From contig CAVEAL010000004.1 of the NCBI GenBank assembly GCA_963613665.1, forward strand, positions 1 to 64,000: a stretch of DNA of 64,000 bases. Direction: 5' to 3'. Both the position numbers and the translations under genes were made by a program. Shown here piece after piece: positions 18,594 to 26,983 of this stretch (position 1 is its first letter; each line of letters starts with the position of its first letter). The notes beneath the pieces were generated by a model, which saw nothing but the letters and a program-made list of their open reading frames with translations, had not been told where the DNA came from and did no database searches. Origin of the DNA: F23-B02 sp963613665 (GTDB taxonomy: Bacteria; Bacillota; Clostridia; Oscillospirales; Oscillospiraceae).

Positions 18594-18682
18594 CAAAGAG
18601 CTACACCGCTGTAAAGGCGCAGCTCTTTGCTAAAAATAAAAACAGAGGAAACCGTCTTCTTACGGATGGTTTCCCTCTGTTT
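18594..18682 (-). terminator. Double hairpin terminator after the regulator pair
   Basis: The stem AACAGAGG-AAACC / GGTTT-CCCTCTGTT (18640-18682) is followed on the minus strand by TTTTTATTTTT. A second stem CAAAGAGCT / AGCTCTTTG (18594-18629) comes next. Together they separate the regulators from the baiA operon. Confidence 0.7.
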
Positions 18683-18699
18683 AAACATTATATTGAGTT

Positions 18700-19281
18700 T
18701 CAGGACTGCTTTTTGCAGCGATCCTTCGGCATGGTTTCCGTTATCAGTCCGAAAAGATCCGTCAGATAGCAGAAGCACAGGGCTATGCGATCCGGAGATT
18801 TTTTCTCCATTTCGGCAAGAATACCGTTCATGGATTCATTTGCGATGTCGGCATACAGTCCGTTGAGATACACTACCGGCGGCTCCGACGGAACGGAAAA
18901 CTGGTCGAGCCTGAGGTAGGGATTTGCTATCATGTAGACATAAATGCCCGAATTTGTGCGCGTCTCGACGATCTCCAGCTCGCTGCCGGAGGCGGGGATA
19001 TAGCGGTAGCGGTGAAACGGGCCGAGATTTATCAGCGTGCTCGGGCGCAGAGCGTACTCCAGACCGTTGACCATGAGCTTACCCTTGCCGGAGCGGACGA
19101 GAATAAAGGTCTCGTCGTGGTTGCTCATATACATCGTCGGCGTTTTTATCCGTTTGATGCAGGCCTTTATATCGTCGGGGAGGACATTGTTGACAAAATA
19201 ATCGTGTGCGCCGGACAGAACGCCGCGGCTGTAGGCGGAAGCGGCATCGTTATTTTTCGCGGGGGAGCTTTCTTTAGCCAT
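18700..19281 (-). CDS. Cupin-type sensor protein lacking a DNA-binding domain
   Basis: The 193-residue protein resembles the N-terminal ligand-binding half of AraC-family regulators, with a cupin strand FILVRSGKGKLMVNG near residue 60. It has no helix-turn-helix; the C-terminal 60 residues are helical and end normally. Its start overlaps the end of the upstream AraC gene by eight bases, and AGGAGG is present. The full regulator upstream has the parallel FILIRSGSGNFVING, so the two may be related sensors. It may modulate that regulator; a binding partner and ligand are inferred only. Confidence 0.65.
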   Translation of the reverse strand: MAKESSPAKNNDAASAYSRGVLSGAHDYFVNNVLPDDIKACIKRIKTPTMYMSNHDETFILVRSGKGKLMVNGLEYALRPSTLINLGPFHRYRYIPASGSELEIVETRTNSGIYVYMIANPYLRLDQFSVPSEPPVVYLNGLYADIANESMNGILAEMEKKSPDRIALCFCYLTDLFGLITETMPKDRCKKQS

Positions 19282-20518
19282 TTGCCTTCCTCCTCATATT
19301 TCTTTTTTTCTTGAACTCACCGGGCGAAACGTTGTTTATCGAGTAGAACACTCTGCCCATGGTCCGGTCGGAGCCGAAGCCGGTTTCCATCGCAATATCC
19401 ACCGTCGGCAGATCGGTCGTCGTGAGCAGCGCCTCGGCATAGCGGACGCGAAACAGTGACAGCACCTGCTTGTAGCTTGAGTTGAAGCGGGTCTTGAACT
19501 GAACGCGCAGTATATTCTCCGACGTGTACAGCGCCTTTGCAAGCGCTTCGGCGTCGATGGGCTCGGCCATGTTCTCGTACAGATAGCTTATCGCGGAAAT
19601 GAGAGTTTCGCTCATGATCATTCCGCGGTATATCCGGCCGTTTTTGCCGTCGCAGAGCATTTCGTTGAGGTAGCTCTGCGGCGTTGTGCCCGTGAGTGCC
19701 TTGAAACGGCGGAAAAACGTTATCTCCATATTGAATCCCGATATGGAGGAGACGTAGTCAAACGGCAGGCTGTCATAAAGAAAATATGACATGGCGAGCA
19801 CGATGCGCATACGGTTGAGAAACTGGTTGAAATTGAGCCCCGTTGCGACAAGCAGCGCATGATTGAGTGCCGTCTCGTCCGCAGTGGGATCGACAGCCTC
19901 GGCAACACTTGCGGCCGTGAGATTTGCCGTGCTGTGAGCCGCGATATAGAGGCTGGCCTTTCGGCTGAGCGGCAGCTCCTCAAATTTGTATTTGGAGCGC
20001 TGCATATGTGCTGCGCGATTGTACAGCAGCTCGATCTTCCGCAGGAAAGAGCTCCTTATGACGGCAGAGCCGCAGCTGTTTTTCTTTGAAAGCTGCCTGA
20101 ACTGCTCAAAAAGGCGGATGATATCCTGTATAAGCTCTCCCTCGGGGCCGATCACCGGCCGGGCCGTGACGATAGCGATCTCGCCGCTGGAGGATATGCT
20201 GTTGAACATGAAGTAGCTGAGAAGCTGGTATTCAAAGGCGCATACCCAGATGTTCAGCTCATCGCCGAAATCGGGACATATGGTCAGAACCTGAGAGCTC
20301 TGCAGCCAGCATACGCAGCCGGCCTGCACCGGAAATTCCTCACCGTTGATGACGAAATTGCCGCTGCCGCTGCGGATGAGAATAAAATAGCTGTCAAACT
20401 CCATTACGGGGCACATTTCTTCGCTGAACGTGTACTCCTGAAGCCTGAGATACTTGTCCGGACCGCAGAATATTCCGCTTTGCGGCGTTTCGCAGAGGGG
20501 TCTGTATTTTCTCTTCAA
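19274..20518 (-). CDS. AraC-family regulator with two HTH regions, probable bai regulator
   Basis: The product has an N-terminal cupin sensor (FILIRSGSGNFVING) and two AraC-like HTH regions. The first ends in ISGFNMEITFFRRFKALTG and TPQSYLNEM. The second contains IAMETGFGSDRTMGRVFYSI and SPGEFKKKR. One DNA-binding pair is usual, so the tandem is odd; the first may be degenerate. TTG at 20518 is favoured, with GGGAGGTG upstream; a TTG at 20566 has no ribosome site. The gene lies between baiH and the baiA operon, like the AraC-type bar genes near C. scindens bai. Bile acid control is inferred. Confidence 0.75.
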   Translation of the reverse strand: MKRKYRPLCETPQSGIFCGPDKYLRLQEYTFSEEMCPVMEFDSYFILIRSGSGNFVINGEEFPVQAGCVCWLQSSQVLTICPDFGDELNIWVCAFEYQLLSYFMFNSISSSGEIAIVTARPVIGPEGELIQDIIRLFEQFRQLSKKNSCGSAVIRSSFLRKIELLYNRAAHMQRSKYKFEELPLSRKASLYIAAHSTANLTAASVAEAVDPTADETALNHALLVATGLNFNQFLNRMRIVLAMSYFLYDSLPFDYVSSISGFNMEITFFRRFKALTGTTPQSYLNEMLCDGKNGRIYRGMIMSETLISAISYLYENMAEPIDAEALAKALYTSENILRVQFKTRFNSSYKQVLSLFRVRYAEALLTTTDLPTVDIAMETGFGSDRTMGRVFYSINNVSPGEFKKKRNMRRKANG

Positions 20519-20605
20519 AAGCTTGTAACACCTCCCTGACAGTTTGCTGTGACGGCTGACGATCAAAGCATCGCCGTCATTACGCTTGTAAGTTTCATGT
20601 TAATA

Positions 20606-20633
20606 ATAATACAGCATTTTGCGAAAAATTCAA
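20606..20633 (-). promoter_or_regulatory. Promoter of the AraC regulator gene
   Basis: On the minus strand TTGAAT and TATTAT are separated by 16 bp, about 90 bases before the favoured start. Confidence 0.6.
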
Positions 20634-20705
20634 GCGTTAACTGTGCAAACTTCACGACAAAGAGGCGCTTGTGTAACAAAAAACAGGCAGCTGTTGTATA
20701 ATGCG

Positions 20706-20737
20706 AAAAATTCACCGGCCTGAAAGACCGGTGAATT
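20706..20737 (-). terminator. Intrinsic terminator after baiH
   Basis: AATTCACCGG / CCGGTGAATT forms the stem, followed on the minus strand by a TTTTT run. Confidence 0.8.
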
Positions 20738-20767
20738 CCAAGAATATCAGTTTTTGTGCGTTTTTGT

Positions 20768-22759
20768 TTACAGATCGTAACCGACCTGGAAGCCCTGATG
20801 CATCGCATCGCTGGACTGACCGGGCTTTACGGCGTCGCCGATAACGTGCACCTCGGGAACAAAGGCCTTGAGCTCCTCGGACAGAGGATCGTACTTTCTC
20901 GAGCCGAGGCCGAGAACGATGTAGTCGAAGCCCTTGAGCCATTCCTCGCTGCCGTCCTTGTGCTGGATCTTGACATCATGCTCGGTGACTTCAAGGCACT
21001 TGGAGTTGATGTAGGCCTTGACACCCTCGCGGCGCAGCGAAGCAAGCGCAATATTCCTGTTGGGAAGGCAAACGCCTGTCATGAGCTGCGGCTGCATCTC
21101 AACGAGAGTCACCTCAACGTCGCCGATGCTGCCGGTGGTGGCAAAGGAGTTGGGACGAGCATCGGCCATGAGCATTTCTGCGGTCTCGCATGCGACCTCG
21201 CCGCCGCCGAGGATGCAGACGGTGCCCTTGGGGATGGTGACCTTGCGGCTGAGAATATCGTGAGTGGTGATGACGGGATAGTCGCCGACGCCCTTTATAA
21301 AGGTCGGGATAAGCGGGGTAGCGCCGGTTGCTACGACAACGGCGTCGGGAGCAAACTCACGGACGGACTCGACGGTCGCTTCCTTCTTGAACTCGAACTT
21401 TACTCCGGCCTTCTTTGCGCGGTAGTTGAGATGGGTCAGCCACTTGCACATTTCCTGCTTGCCGGGAGAAACAACGGCAAGATTGAGCTGGCCGCCTATC
21501 TGCTTGCTCTTTTCCCAGACGGTAACATCGTGACCGCGCTCGGCTGCGGTGACTGCGGTGTACATTCCGCCGGGGCCGGCGCCGATGATCAGAACCTTTT
21601 TGGGAGAGGCCGCGGGCTTGAACGGGAAGTCATACTCACGGCCGACGAGCGGATTGATGTGGCACTTGCAGACCGGGTGATGGGGATCCTCCGGAGTGAT
21701 GCAGCGGCCGCCGCAGGAGCCGCAGGGAGTAATGTCGTCGAAGCGGTTCTCGTATGCCTTCTTCGGCAGATCGGGATCTGCGAGCAGGGGACGGCCCATG
21801 GATACGCCGTCTATCAGGCCGCGCTCGACGAGATCGGCAGCGTAGCGTATGTCGTTTATCTTGCCGACGGCAAAAACGGGGATATTTACGACCTTCTTGA
21901 TCTCGGAGGCCTCGTATACGTTTTTGCCGATCTTCTGGCTGTGGGAAGGAAGGATGTCCTGAAGATCCTCGTACTGCACGCCGCCGGAGACCTCAAGCAT
22001 ATCAACGCCGGCAGCCTCAAACTTGGGTGCAAGGTAGAGCATCTCGTCAAGACCGTTGCCGCCGGGAACACGCTCGGAGCCGGAGACGCGCAGGACTATC
22101 GGGAAGTCGCGGCTGACGTTTCTGCGGCACTCCTCGATTATCTCGAGGATCAGGCGTGCACGGTTGTCGATGCAGCCGCCGTACTCGTCCATGCGCTTGT
22201 TGCGCAGGGGAGAGAGGAAAGCGCCGGGGAGCATATACGCGTGAGCAACATGCAGCGCTATGCCGCCGCAGCCGGCTTCCTCCGCGCGGCGCGCGGCCTG
22301 ACCGTACTGCCTTACGACCTTGTGGATCTCATCGACGGTGATGGCTCTGCAAACATGGCCGTTTGCGTTTGTGTTGACGGACGGGCCGAGCGGCTTGATG
22401 CCCTTGAGCGCACATATGGACTCGGGACCCGGATGGATGATCTGGGGGAACAGCGTGCTGCCCGCGTCGCTTACGCGCTTTGCGAAAGCGGCAAACTGCG
22501 GAACGAGCGAATCCTTGTCAAGTGCGGTGGTCTTGCCGATGTACCAGTATTTGTGATCGACGGTGACAGCATCAATAACAACGTAGCCTGCACCGCCTTC
22601 GGCACGGCGCACAAAGATGTCCGCCAGCTGTTTGGGGACCGTTCCGTCGGTCGCCTCGTAGTGCATGCTCATGGGAGCCATGGCTATGCGGTTCTTGAGC
22701 GTGGTCTTTCCAAGCTGCAGAGGAGAAAAGATTTTCGCGTCTTTCATGTCGGTTATCAT
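20768..22759 (-). CDS. baiH: BaiH, NAD(H)-flavin bile acyl-CoA oxidoreductase
   Basis: The 663-residue protein belongs to the 2,4-dienoyl-CoA reductase/OYE family. An FMN-binding TIM barrel (about 1-370) is followed by an iron-sulfur motif CGSCGGRC with a fourth Cys 11 residues on. Rossmann repeats GAGPGGMYTA and GGGEVACETA bind FAD and NAD(P). Long stretches agree with remembered C. scindens BaiH (661 residues), such as MAPMSMHYEATDGTVPK, IIHPGPES and SLHVAHAYMLPG-like segments. ATG 22759 has AGGAGG. Unlike C. scindens, it is a single gene, divergent from baiCD. Confidence 0.9.
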   Translation of the reverse strand: MITDMKDAKIFSPLQLGKTTLKNRIAMAPMSMHYEATDGTVPKQLADIFVRRAEGGAGYVVIDAVTVDHKYWYIGKTTALDKDSLVPQFAAFAKRVSDAGSTLFPQIIHPGPESICALKGIKPLGPSVNTNANGHVCRAITVDEIHKVVRQYGQAARRAEEAGCGGIALHVAHAYMLPGAFLSPLRNKRMDEYGGCIDNRARLILEIIEECRRNVSRDFPIVLRVSGSERVPGGNGLDEMLYLAPKFEAAGVDMLEVSGGVQYEDLQDILPSHSQKIGKNVYEASEIKKVVNIPVFAVGKINDIRYAADLVERGLIDGVSMGRPLLADPDLPKKAYENRFDDITPCGSCGGRCITPEDPHHPVCKCHINPLVGREYDFPFKPAASPKKVLIIGAGPGGMYTAVTAAERGHDVTVWEKSKQIGGQLNLAVVSPGKQEMCKWLTHLNYRAKKAGVKFEFKKEATVESVREFAPDAVVVATGATPLIPTFIKGVGDYPVITTHDILSRKVTIPKGTVCILGGGEVACETAEMLMADARPNSFATTGSIGDVEVTLVEMQPQLMTGVCLPNRNIALASLRREGVKAYINSKCLEVTEHDVKIQHKDGSEEWLKGFDYIVLGLGSRKYDPLSEELKAFVPEVHVIGDAVKPGQSSDAMHQGFQVGYDL

Positions 22760-22828
22760 GTTGTTGCCTCCTGAAAATGTGTTATATGGATTAAATGAAA
22801 ATGCGGGTTGACTACTTTCATGCATAAA

Positions 22829-22857
22829 AGTATAGACTAAGCGCACCGAACATGTTC
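22829..22857 (-). promoter_or_regulatory. Possible baiH promoter with palindromic operator
   Basis: On the minus strand TATACT (22834-22829) has a poor -35, GAACAT, 17 bp upstream. That hexamer lies inside a perfect 10-bp palindrome GAACATGTTC (22848-22857). A weak -35 overlapped by a palindrome suits a regulated promoter. Confidence 0.4.
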
Positions 22858-22879
22858 CACATTTTTTCTTGTTAAATAA

Positions 22880-23130
22880 TCTACACTTCCAAGAAAAAGC
22901 TTATATATTTCTGCAAAATACGCGGACAATTTTTCTAATTTCGCTACAATCGGGCTGATATCGTGGTCATTTTGCCATAAAACAGCGGCGCCGTTACATT
23001 GAATATATGGCGTCATGCACAGCCTCGGACAAAAGATGACACTAAAATCGGATTTTTTGTACATTGCTTATGCATTAGAACTCTACATTCTTTCCGACGC
23101 GCCGCGGGACTAAGTGTTAAAATTTCTACA
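22880..23130. promoter_or_regulatory. Recurring TCTACA boxes in the baiH-baiCD divergent region
   Basis: TCTACA occurs at 22880-22885, 23082-23087 and 23125-23130, with GCTACA at 22943-22948. The last box sits just upstream of the putative baiCD -35. These may be half-sites for the AraC-type regulator. The rest of the roughly 500-base region 22760-23261 is AT-rich, and I see no gene in it. Confidence 0.35.
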
Positions 23131-23137
23131 ATAGCTT

Positions 23138-23166
23138 TTGATGAAACATCAGGATCAAAAAGTAAT
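23138..23166 (+). promoter_or_regulatory. Possible baiCD-baiE promoter
   Basis: TTGATG and AGTAAT are separated by 17 bp. The -35 overlaps the small inverted repeat TGATG-AAA-CATCA. The -10 is weak. Confidence 0.35.
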
Positions 23167-23261
23167 TCCGGCGGGTCATTCCCGGGCCTGTCCACAAGCA
23201 CAAAACGTTATGGAACGCGGCAAGAGCTGAACAACACAATTATTAAGGAAAGGTGTAAATT

Positions 23262-25187
23262 ATGAGTTACGACGCACTGTTTTCCCCCATCAAGCTCAGA
23301 GGGCTTGAGCTGAAGAACCGCGTGGTTCTTCCCGGCATGAATACCAAAATGGTAAAGAATAAAGATTTTGTTGCCGAAGACCTCCCCGCTTATCATGCGG
23401 CACGCGCCGCAGGCGGATGCGGTCTGAACATAGTTGAGATCGCTTCCATCTGCCCGGAATGCCATGCTTACCTGTACCTTGGCCTCTACACCGAGCAGCA
23501 CCGCGACGAGATAAAGAAGATCACCGATGCCATCCACGCAAACGGCGGCAAGGCAGCGGTTCAGATATGGCACGGAGGCTTTGTGCCGGCTGACTTCTTC
23601 GATAAGACCAACGTCCTCGAGACTCCCGACACGCTGACCGTTGAGCGTATCCACGAGATAGTCCGGCAGTTCGGCGTTTCCGCAAAGCTTGCCGTCGAGG
23701 CCGGCTTCGACGCGCTCGAGTTCCACGGTGCGCACACCTATCTGCCTCACGAATTCATGAACCCGTCGCTCAACAAGCGCACCGACGAGTACGGCAACCA
23801 GAGCCTTGAGAACCGCTGCCGCTTCAACCTCGAGGTCATCCGCGAGATGCGCGCAAACATGCCCGAGGATATGCCTCTGCTCATGCGTCTTGACGCGATC
23901 GATGAAATGCTGCCCGCCGTCACCACCGTTGACGAGACCGTGCAGTTTATCAAGTGGGCGCACGAGGCCGGTGTTGATGCCATTGACCTCAGCCGCGGCA
24001 ATGCCCGCAGCCTCGCCACCGTTTACGAGGTCCCGCCCTACAATCTTGAGCCCGGCTTCAATATGAACAACATCGCCGCCATCAAGGAGCGCGTTGACAT
24101 TCCCGTCATCGGCGTCGGCCGCGTGACAACCCCGGAGCTTGCGGACAAGCTCATCAAAGAGGGCAAGATCGACATGGTCGCCGTCGGCCGCGGTCAGCTC
24201 GTTGATCCCGAGTGGTGCAACAAGGCCATGCAGGGCCGCGATAATGAGATCCGCAAGTGCATCGGCTGCACCCAGGGCTGCTATGACAAGGTCATCGACC
24301 CGAAGGCAACTCACATCACCTGCACCCGCAACCCGATGCTCTGCCTCGAGTACAAGGGACTGCCCAAGGCCGAGACGGCAAAGAACGTCATGGTCATCGG
24401 CTCCGGCATCGGCGGCCTGACCGCAGCACAGTTCCTCAAGGCACGCGGCCATAATCCCACCGTTTACGAAGCCTCCGAGCAGGCCGGCGGCGAATTCGTT
24501 CTGGCCGGCAAGGCTCCCAAGAAGCAGGAGTTCACGGAAGCCGTCCTGTGGGAGGTCGAGGAATGCGGCCGCCGCGGAATCGAGATCAAGACCGGCACCG
24601 AGGTTACTCCCGAGCTCATCGCTTCCGTCAAGCCCGATCACGTCGTCGTTGCGACCGGCGCACATTATGTTCTGCCCGATATCCCCGGACTTGAGGGCAA
24701 CGAAAACGTCGTGCTTGCAGAGGACGTACTCGCCGGTAAGGTCGAGCCCAAGGGCGAAGTCGTTATCCTCGGCGGCGGCGGCACAGGCTGCGAGACTGCC
24801 CAGTACCTCATTGACAAGGGTATCAAGGATGTCCGCATCATGGATGCAAAGCGCGTCGGCAACGGTATGGGCATGCTGCGCACCATGTTCCTTGACATTG
24901 AGTACCCCGGCGACACCATCAAGAAGAGCAACCGCGCAAAGGTCGTCAGCGTAGAAGGCAACACCATCAACTATAAGTTTACCGATAAGTTCAAGAAGAC
25001 CTCCGACAAGACTCGCCATTTCGACACTCTTGTCGTTGCAACCGGCATGGTCTCCCGTCCCACCGAGGAGCTGACCGCAAAGTGCGAGGAGCTCGGCATC
25101 CCCTATGACGTAATAGGCGATGCAAAGAAGGCGCGCATGGGCATTGACGCGACCGCCGAGGCATACGAGGTCGGCATGAAACTCTGA
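23262..25187 (+). CDS. baiCD: BaiCD, 3-oxo-delta4-bile acyl-CoA oxidoreductase
   Basis: The 641-residue flavoenzyme of the 2,4-dienoyl-CoA reductase/OYE family introduces the delta-4 double bond in 3-oxo-cholyl-CoA. It matches remembered C. scindens BaiCD (639 residues) in MSYDALFSPIKLRGLELKNR, VLPGMNTKM, IWHGGF, ETPDTLTVERIHEIV and the iron-sulfur site CIGCTQGCYD with a later Cys in THITC. Nucleotide-binding repeats GSGIGGLTAA and GGGGTGCETA follow. AAGGAAAGGTG precedes the ATG. It is transcribed divergently from baiH, with baiE 55 bases downstream. Codons favour C at the third position, hinting at high expression. Confidence 0.92.
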   Translation: MSYDALFSPIKLRGLELKNRVVLPGMNTKMVKNKDFVAEDLPAYHAARAAGGCGLNIVEIASICPECHAYLYLGLYTEQHRDEIKKITDAIHANGGKAAVQIWHGGFVPADFFDKTNVLETPDTLTVERIHEIVRQFGVSAKLAVEAGFDALEFHGAHTYLPHEFMNPSLNKRTDEYGNQSLENRCRFNLEVIREMRANMPEDMPLLMRLDAIDEMLPAVTTVDETVQFIKWAHEAGVDAIDLSRGNARSLATVYEVPPYNLEPGFNMNNIAAIKERVDIPVIGVGRVTTPELADKLIKEGKIDMVAVGRGQLVDPEWCNKAMQGRDNEIRKCIGCTQGCYDKVIDPKATHITCTRNPMLCLEYKGLPKAETAKNVMVIGSGIGGLTAAQFLKARGHNPTVYEASEQAGGEFVLAGKAPKKQEFTEAVLWEVEECGRRGIEIKTGTEVTPELIASVKPDHVVVATGAHYVLPDIPGLEGNENVVLAEDVLAGKVEPKGEVVILGGGGTGCETAQYLIDKGIKDVRIMDAKRVGNGMGMLRTMFLDIEYPGDTIKKSNRAKVVSVEGNTINYKFTDKFKKTSDKTRHFDTLVVATGMVSRPTEELTAKCEELGIPYDVIGDAKKARMGIDATAEAYEVGMKL

Positions 25188-25242
25188 TCCCGAACCGCCG
25201 GTATAAATTCACTTTTTAAAGCTTTAAGAAAGGAAAATTACC

Positions 25243-25770
25243 ATGACTGTTGAAGAACGTCTCGAAGCTCTCGAAAAAGAAGTACAGCGCCTGAAGGATG
25301 TCCAGGCGATAGAGGCTCTAAAGAGCAAGTATTTCCGCACCCTCGATACCAAGGACTGGGATGCGCTCGAAACCACGCTCGCTCCCAATATCGTAACCTC
25401 ATACTCCAACGGCAAGCTCGTCTTCCACGGCCCGAAGGAGGTCACGAACTACTTTAAGGAGTCCATGCCCAAAACCGAGATCACTCTCCATCAGGGACAT
25501 AACCCCGTCATCTGGTTTGAGAGCGACACCGTTGCATACGGCAAGTGGTACCTTCAGGATAACCTCATCTTCGCAGAGGGCAACCCCTACGAGGGCCTCC
25601 AGATACAGGGCTCGGCCATCTATACCGACAAGTATGTCAAGATAGACGGCGAGTGGCTCATTGAGGACACCGGTTACCTGCGCGTTTACGAGGAATCCTT
25701 CCAGCGCGACAAGACCCACCGCATCAGGATCAATATGTTCCGCCCCAAGAAAAAGGCGGTAAAGAAGTAA
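25243..25770 (+). CDS. baiE: BaiE, bile acid 7alpha-dehydratase
   Basis: The 175-residue SnoaL/scytalone-dehydratase-fold enzyme removes the 7alpha-hydroxyl as water, the committed step to secondary bile acids. It lines up with remembered BaiE from the first residue (MTVEERLEALEKE) and keeps Tyr30, Asp35 and His83, plus Arg147 in GYLRVYEE (Arg146 in the reference). VTSYSNGKLVFHGPKEVT is also shared. The C-terminus carries an extra basic tail KKKAVKK. AAGAAAGGAAA precedes the ATG. It is the second gene after baiCD. Confidence 0.94.
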   Translation: MTVEERLEALEKEVQRLKDVQAIEALKSKYFRTLDTKDWDALETTLAPNIVTSYSNGKLVFHGPKEVTNYFKESMPKTEITLHQGHNPVIWFESDTVAYGKWYLQDNLIFAEGNPYEGLQIQGSAIYTDKYVKIDGEWLIEDTGYLRVYEESFQRDKTHRIRINMFRPKKKAVKK

Positions 25771-25780
25771 AAAGCACCCG

Positions 25781-25815
25781 ACAAGCCGCCGTACACATGC
25801 TGTACGACGGCTTGT
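25781..25815 (+). terminator. Long hairpin after baiE
   Basis: A 15-bp stem with one mismatch (ACAAGCCGCCGTACA / TGTACGACGGCTTGT) starts 10 bases past baiE. There is no T-run after it on the plus strand, so it may end or protect the transcript in another way. Confidence 0.5.
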
Positions 25816-25854
25816 ACAGAAAAAAGCGGGGACGCACATCCGGGGCAGAAAGCC

Positions 25855-26934
25855 ATGCTGAAAGATCTTAGACGCAGAATATACAGAAAAATACGCTTTA
25901 AAAACTGGTACAGGAAGGCGTATTACTATCACCGCAAGCGCGGGAAGCAGGATGAATTCATCGAGCGCTTCAGGGGCAGCGACGCCATGCGCGACAGCCG
26001 CTATGTCCGCGCACTGCGCCGGGATATGATACGCTGTCTGTTCCGCTGCGGCTCGTACTACGACGAATATTTTCTCTATGATTTTGAGGGCAGGGATGCC
26101 GCTTACCGTGATTCGTTCATAACAGAGGGAATACGCCTGAGCTACTATCCGCGCATGAACCTTGCAAAGAATACGGACATATTTGAAAACAAATACCGCA
26201 CATACAGGAAATTCCGCAGCCTGTATCTGCGCGATATGATACGCATACCAAAAAACCGCAGCGGCGGAGAGATAACGCCGGACATGACGGAAGAGCTTCG
26301 CTCCTTTGTCTCGGAGCATCCGCAGTATATAGTAAAACCCGTCTACGCCGCGTTCGGCAAGGGTGTTCATAAGGACAGCATAGACAGATATGCTTCGATT
26401 GAGGATGCATACGCGGAGTATGCACGCAGCGGAGCTGTCCTTGAAGAGCTCATCGAGCAGGCACCCGGCATGTCGGTTATACATCCGAACTCCGTGAACA
26501 CGCTGCGCATACCGACTGTCGTCGTCAACGGGGACGAGGTAAGGCTTTTTCACCCGACGCTGAGAGTCGGCCGCGGCGAGAGCGTCGTTGATAATTTCAG
26601 CGCGGGAGGCATAAGCGCGCTCATCGATCCCGAAACCGGCCTTATATGCTCCGACGGAGCCGACAAAAAAGGAAATAGCTATACCGAGCATCCGGACACG
26701 CATGTCGTATTCCGGGGCTTTCGGATACCCGAGTGGGAAAAGGCCGTTCAGATCGTAAAAGAAGCGGCTCTTACGGTGCCGGGCAATCACTATTGCGGCT
26801 GGGATCTTGCATACAGCACGAAGGGCTGGTGCATGGTCGAAGCAAACAGCACCGCTCAGATGGGCGGTATGCAGATAATCACACACACAGGCAGAAAAGC
26901 CGAGCTCGAATCGCTCATTGCCATGATGCGATGA
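25855..26934 (+). CDS. Sugar-transfer-associated ATP-grasp enzyme
   Basis: The 359-residue protein has a basic N-terminus and an ATP-grasp core of the kind found in polysaccharide clusters. YIVKPVYAAFGKGV (nucleotide lysine and glycine loop) is near residue 160, VLEELIEQ near 199, then SVNTLRIPTVV, DNFSAGGISALIDP and GWDLAY-MVEANS (metal ligands). ATP-grasp ligases form amide or ester bonds through acyl-phosphates; the substrate here is unknown. It is the first gene of a polymer cluster that follows baiE on the same strand. The ATG lies about 15 bases after GGGGCAG, a weak ribosome site. Confidence 0.8.
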   Translation: MLKDLRRRIYRKIRFKNWYRKAYYYHRKRGKQDEFIERFRGSDAMRDSRYVRALRRDMIRCLFRCGSYYDEYFLYDFEGRDAAYRDSFITEGIRLSYYPRMNLAKNTDIFENKYRTYRKFRSLYLRDMIRIPKNRSGGEITPDMTEELRSFVSEHPQYIVKPVYAAFGKGVHKDSIDRYASIEDAYAEYARSGAVLEELIEQAPGMSVIHPNSVNTLRIPTVVVNGDEVRLFHPTLRVGRGESVVDNFSAGGISALIDPETGLICSDGADKKGNSYTEHPDTHVVFRGFRIPEWEKAVQIVKEAALTVPGNHYCGWDLAYSTKGWCMVEANSTAQMGGMQIITHTGRKAELESLIAMMR

Positions 26935-26983
26935 TGAACGCCCGGATGCAGCCTTAAATTTTACACAGGGCGGAGAGCATGAG

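Noticed and set aside
20563..20598. Eleven-codon leader peptide before the AraC regulator
   Set aside because: ATG to TGA is open, but there is no ribosome site and no codon pattern suggesting attenuation.
20697..20702. TATAAT on the plus strand near the baiH terminator
   Set aside because: No plus-strand gene or RNA lies downstream, and it overlaps the baiH terminator region.
20756..22774. 672-codon open frame on the plus strand, opposite baiH
   Set aside because: It mirrors baiH, has no ribosome site, and its product is low-complexity. GC-biased third codon positions of baiH leave the opposite frame open.
23208..25019. 603-codon minus-strand frame opposite baiCD
   Set aside because: It is an antisense shadow of a well-recognised gene, with no start context.
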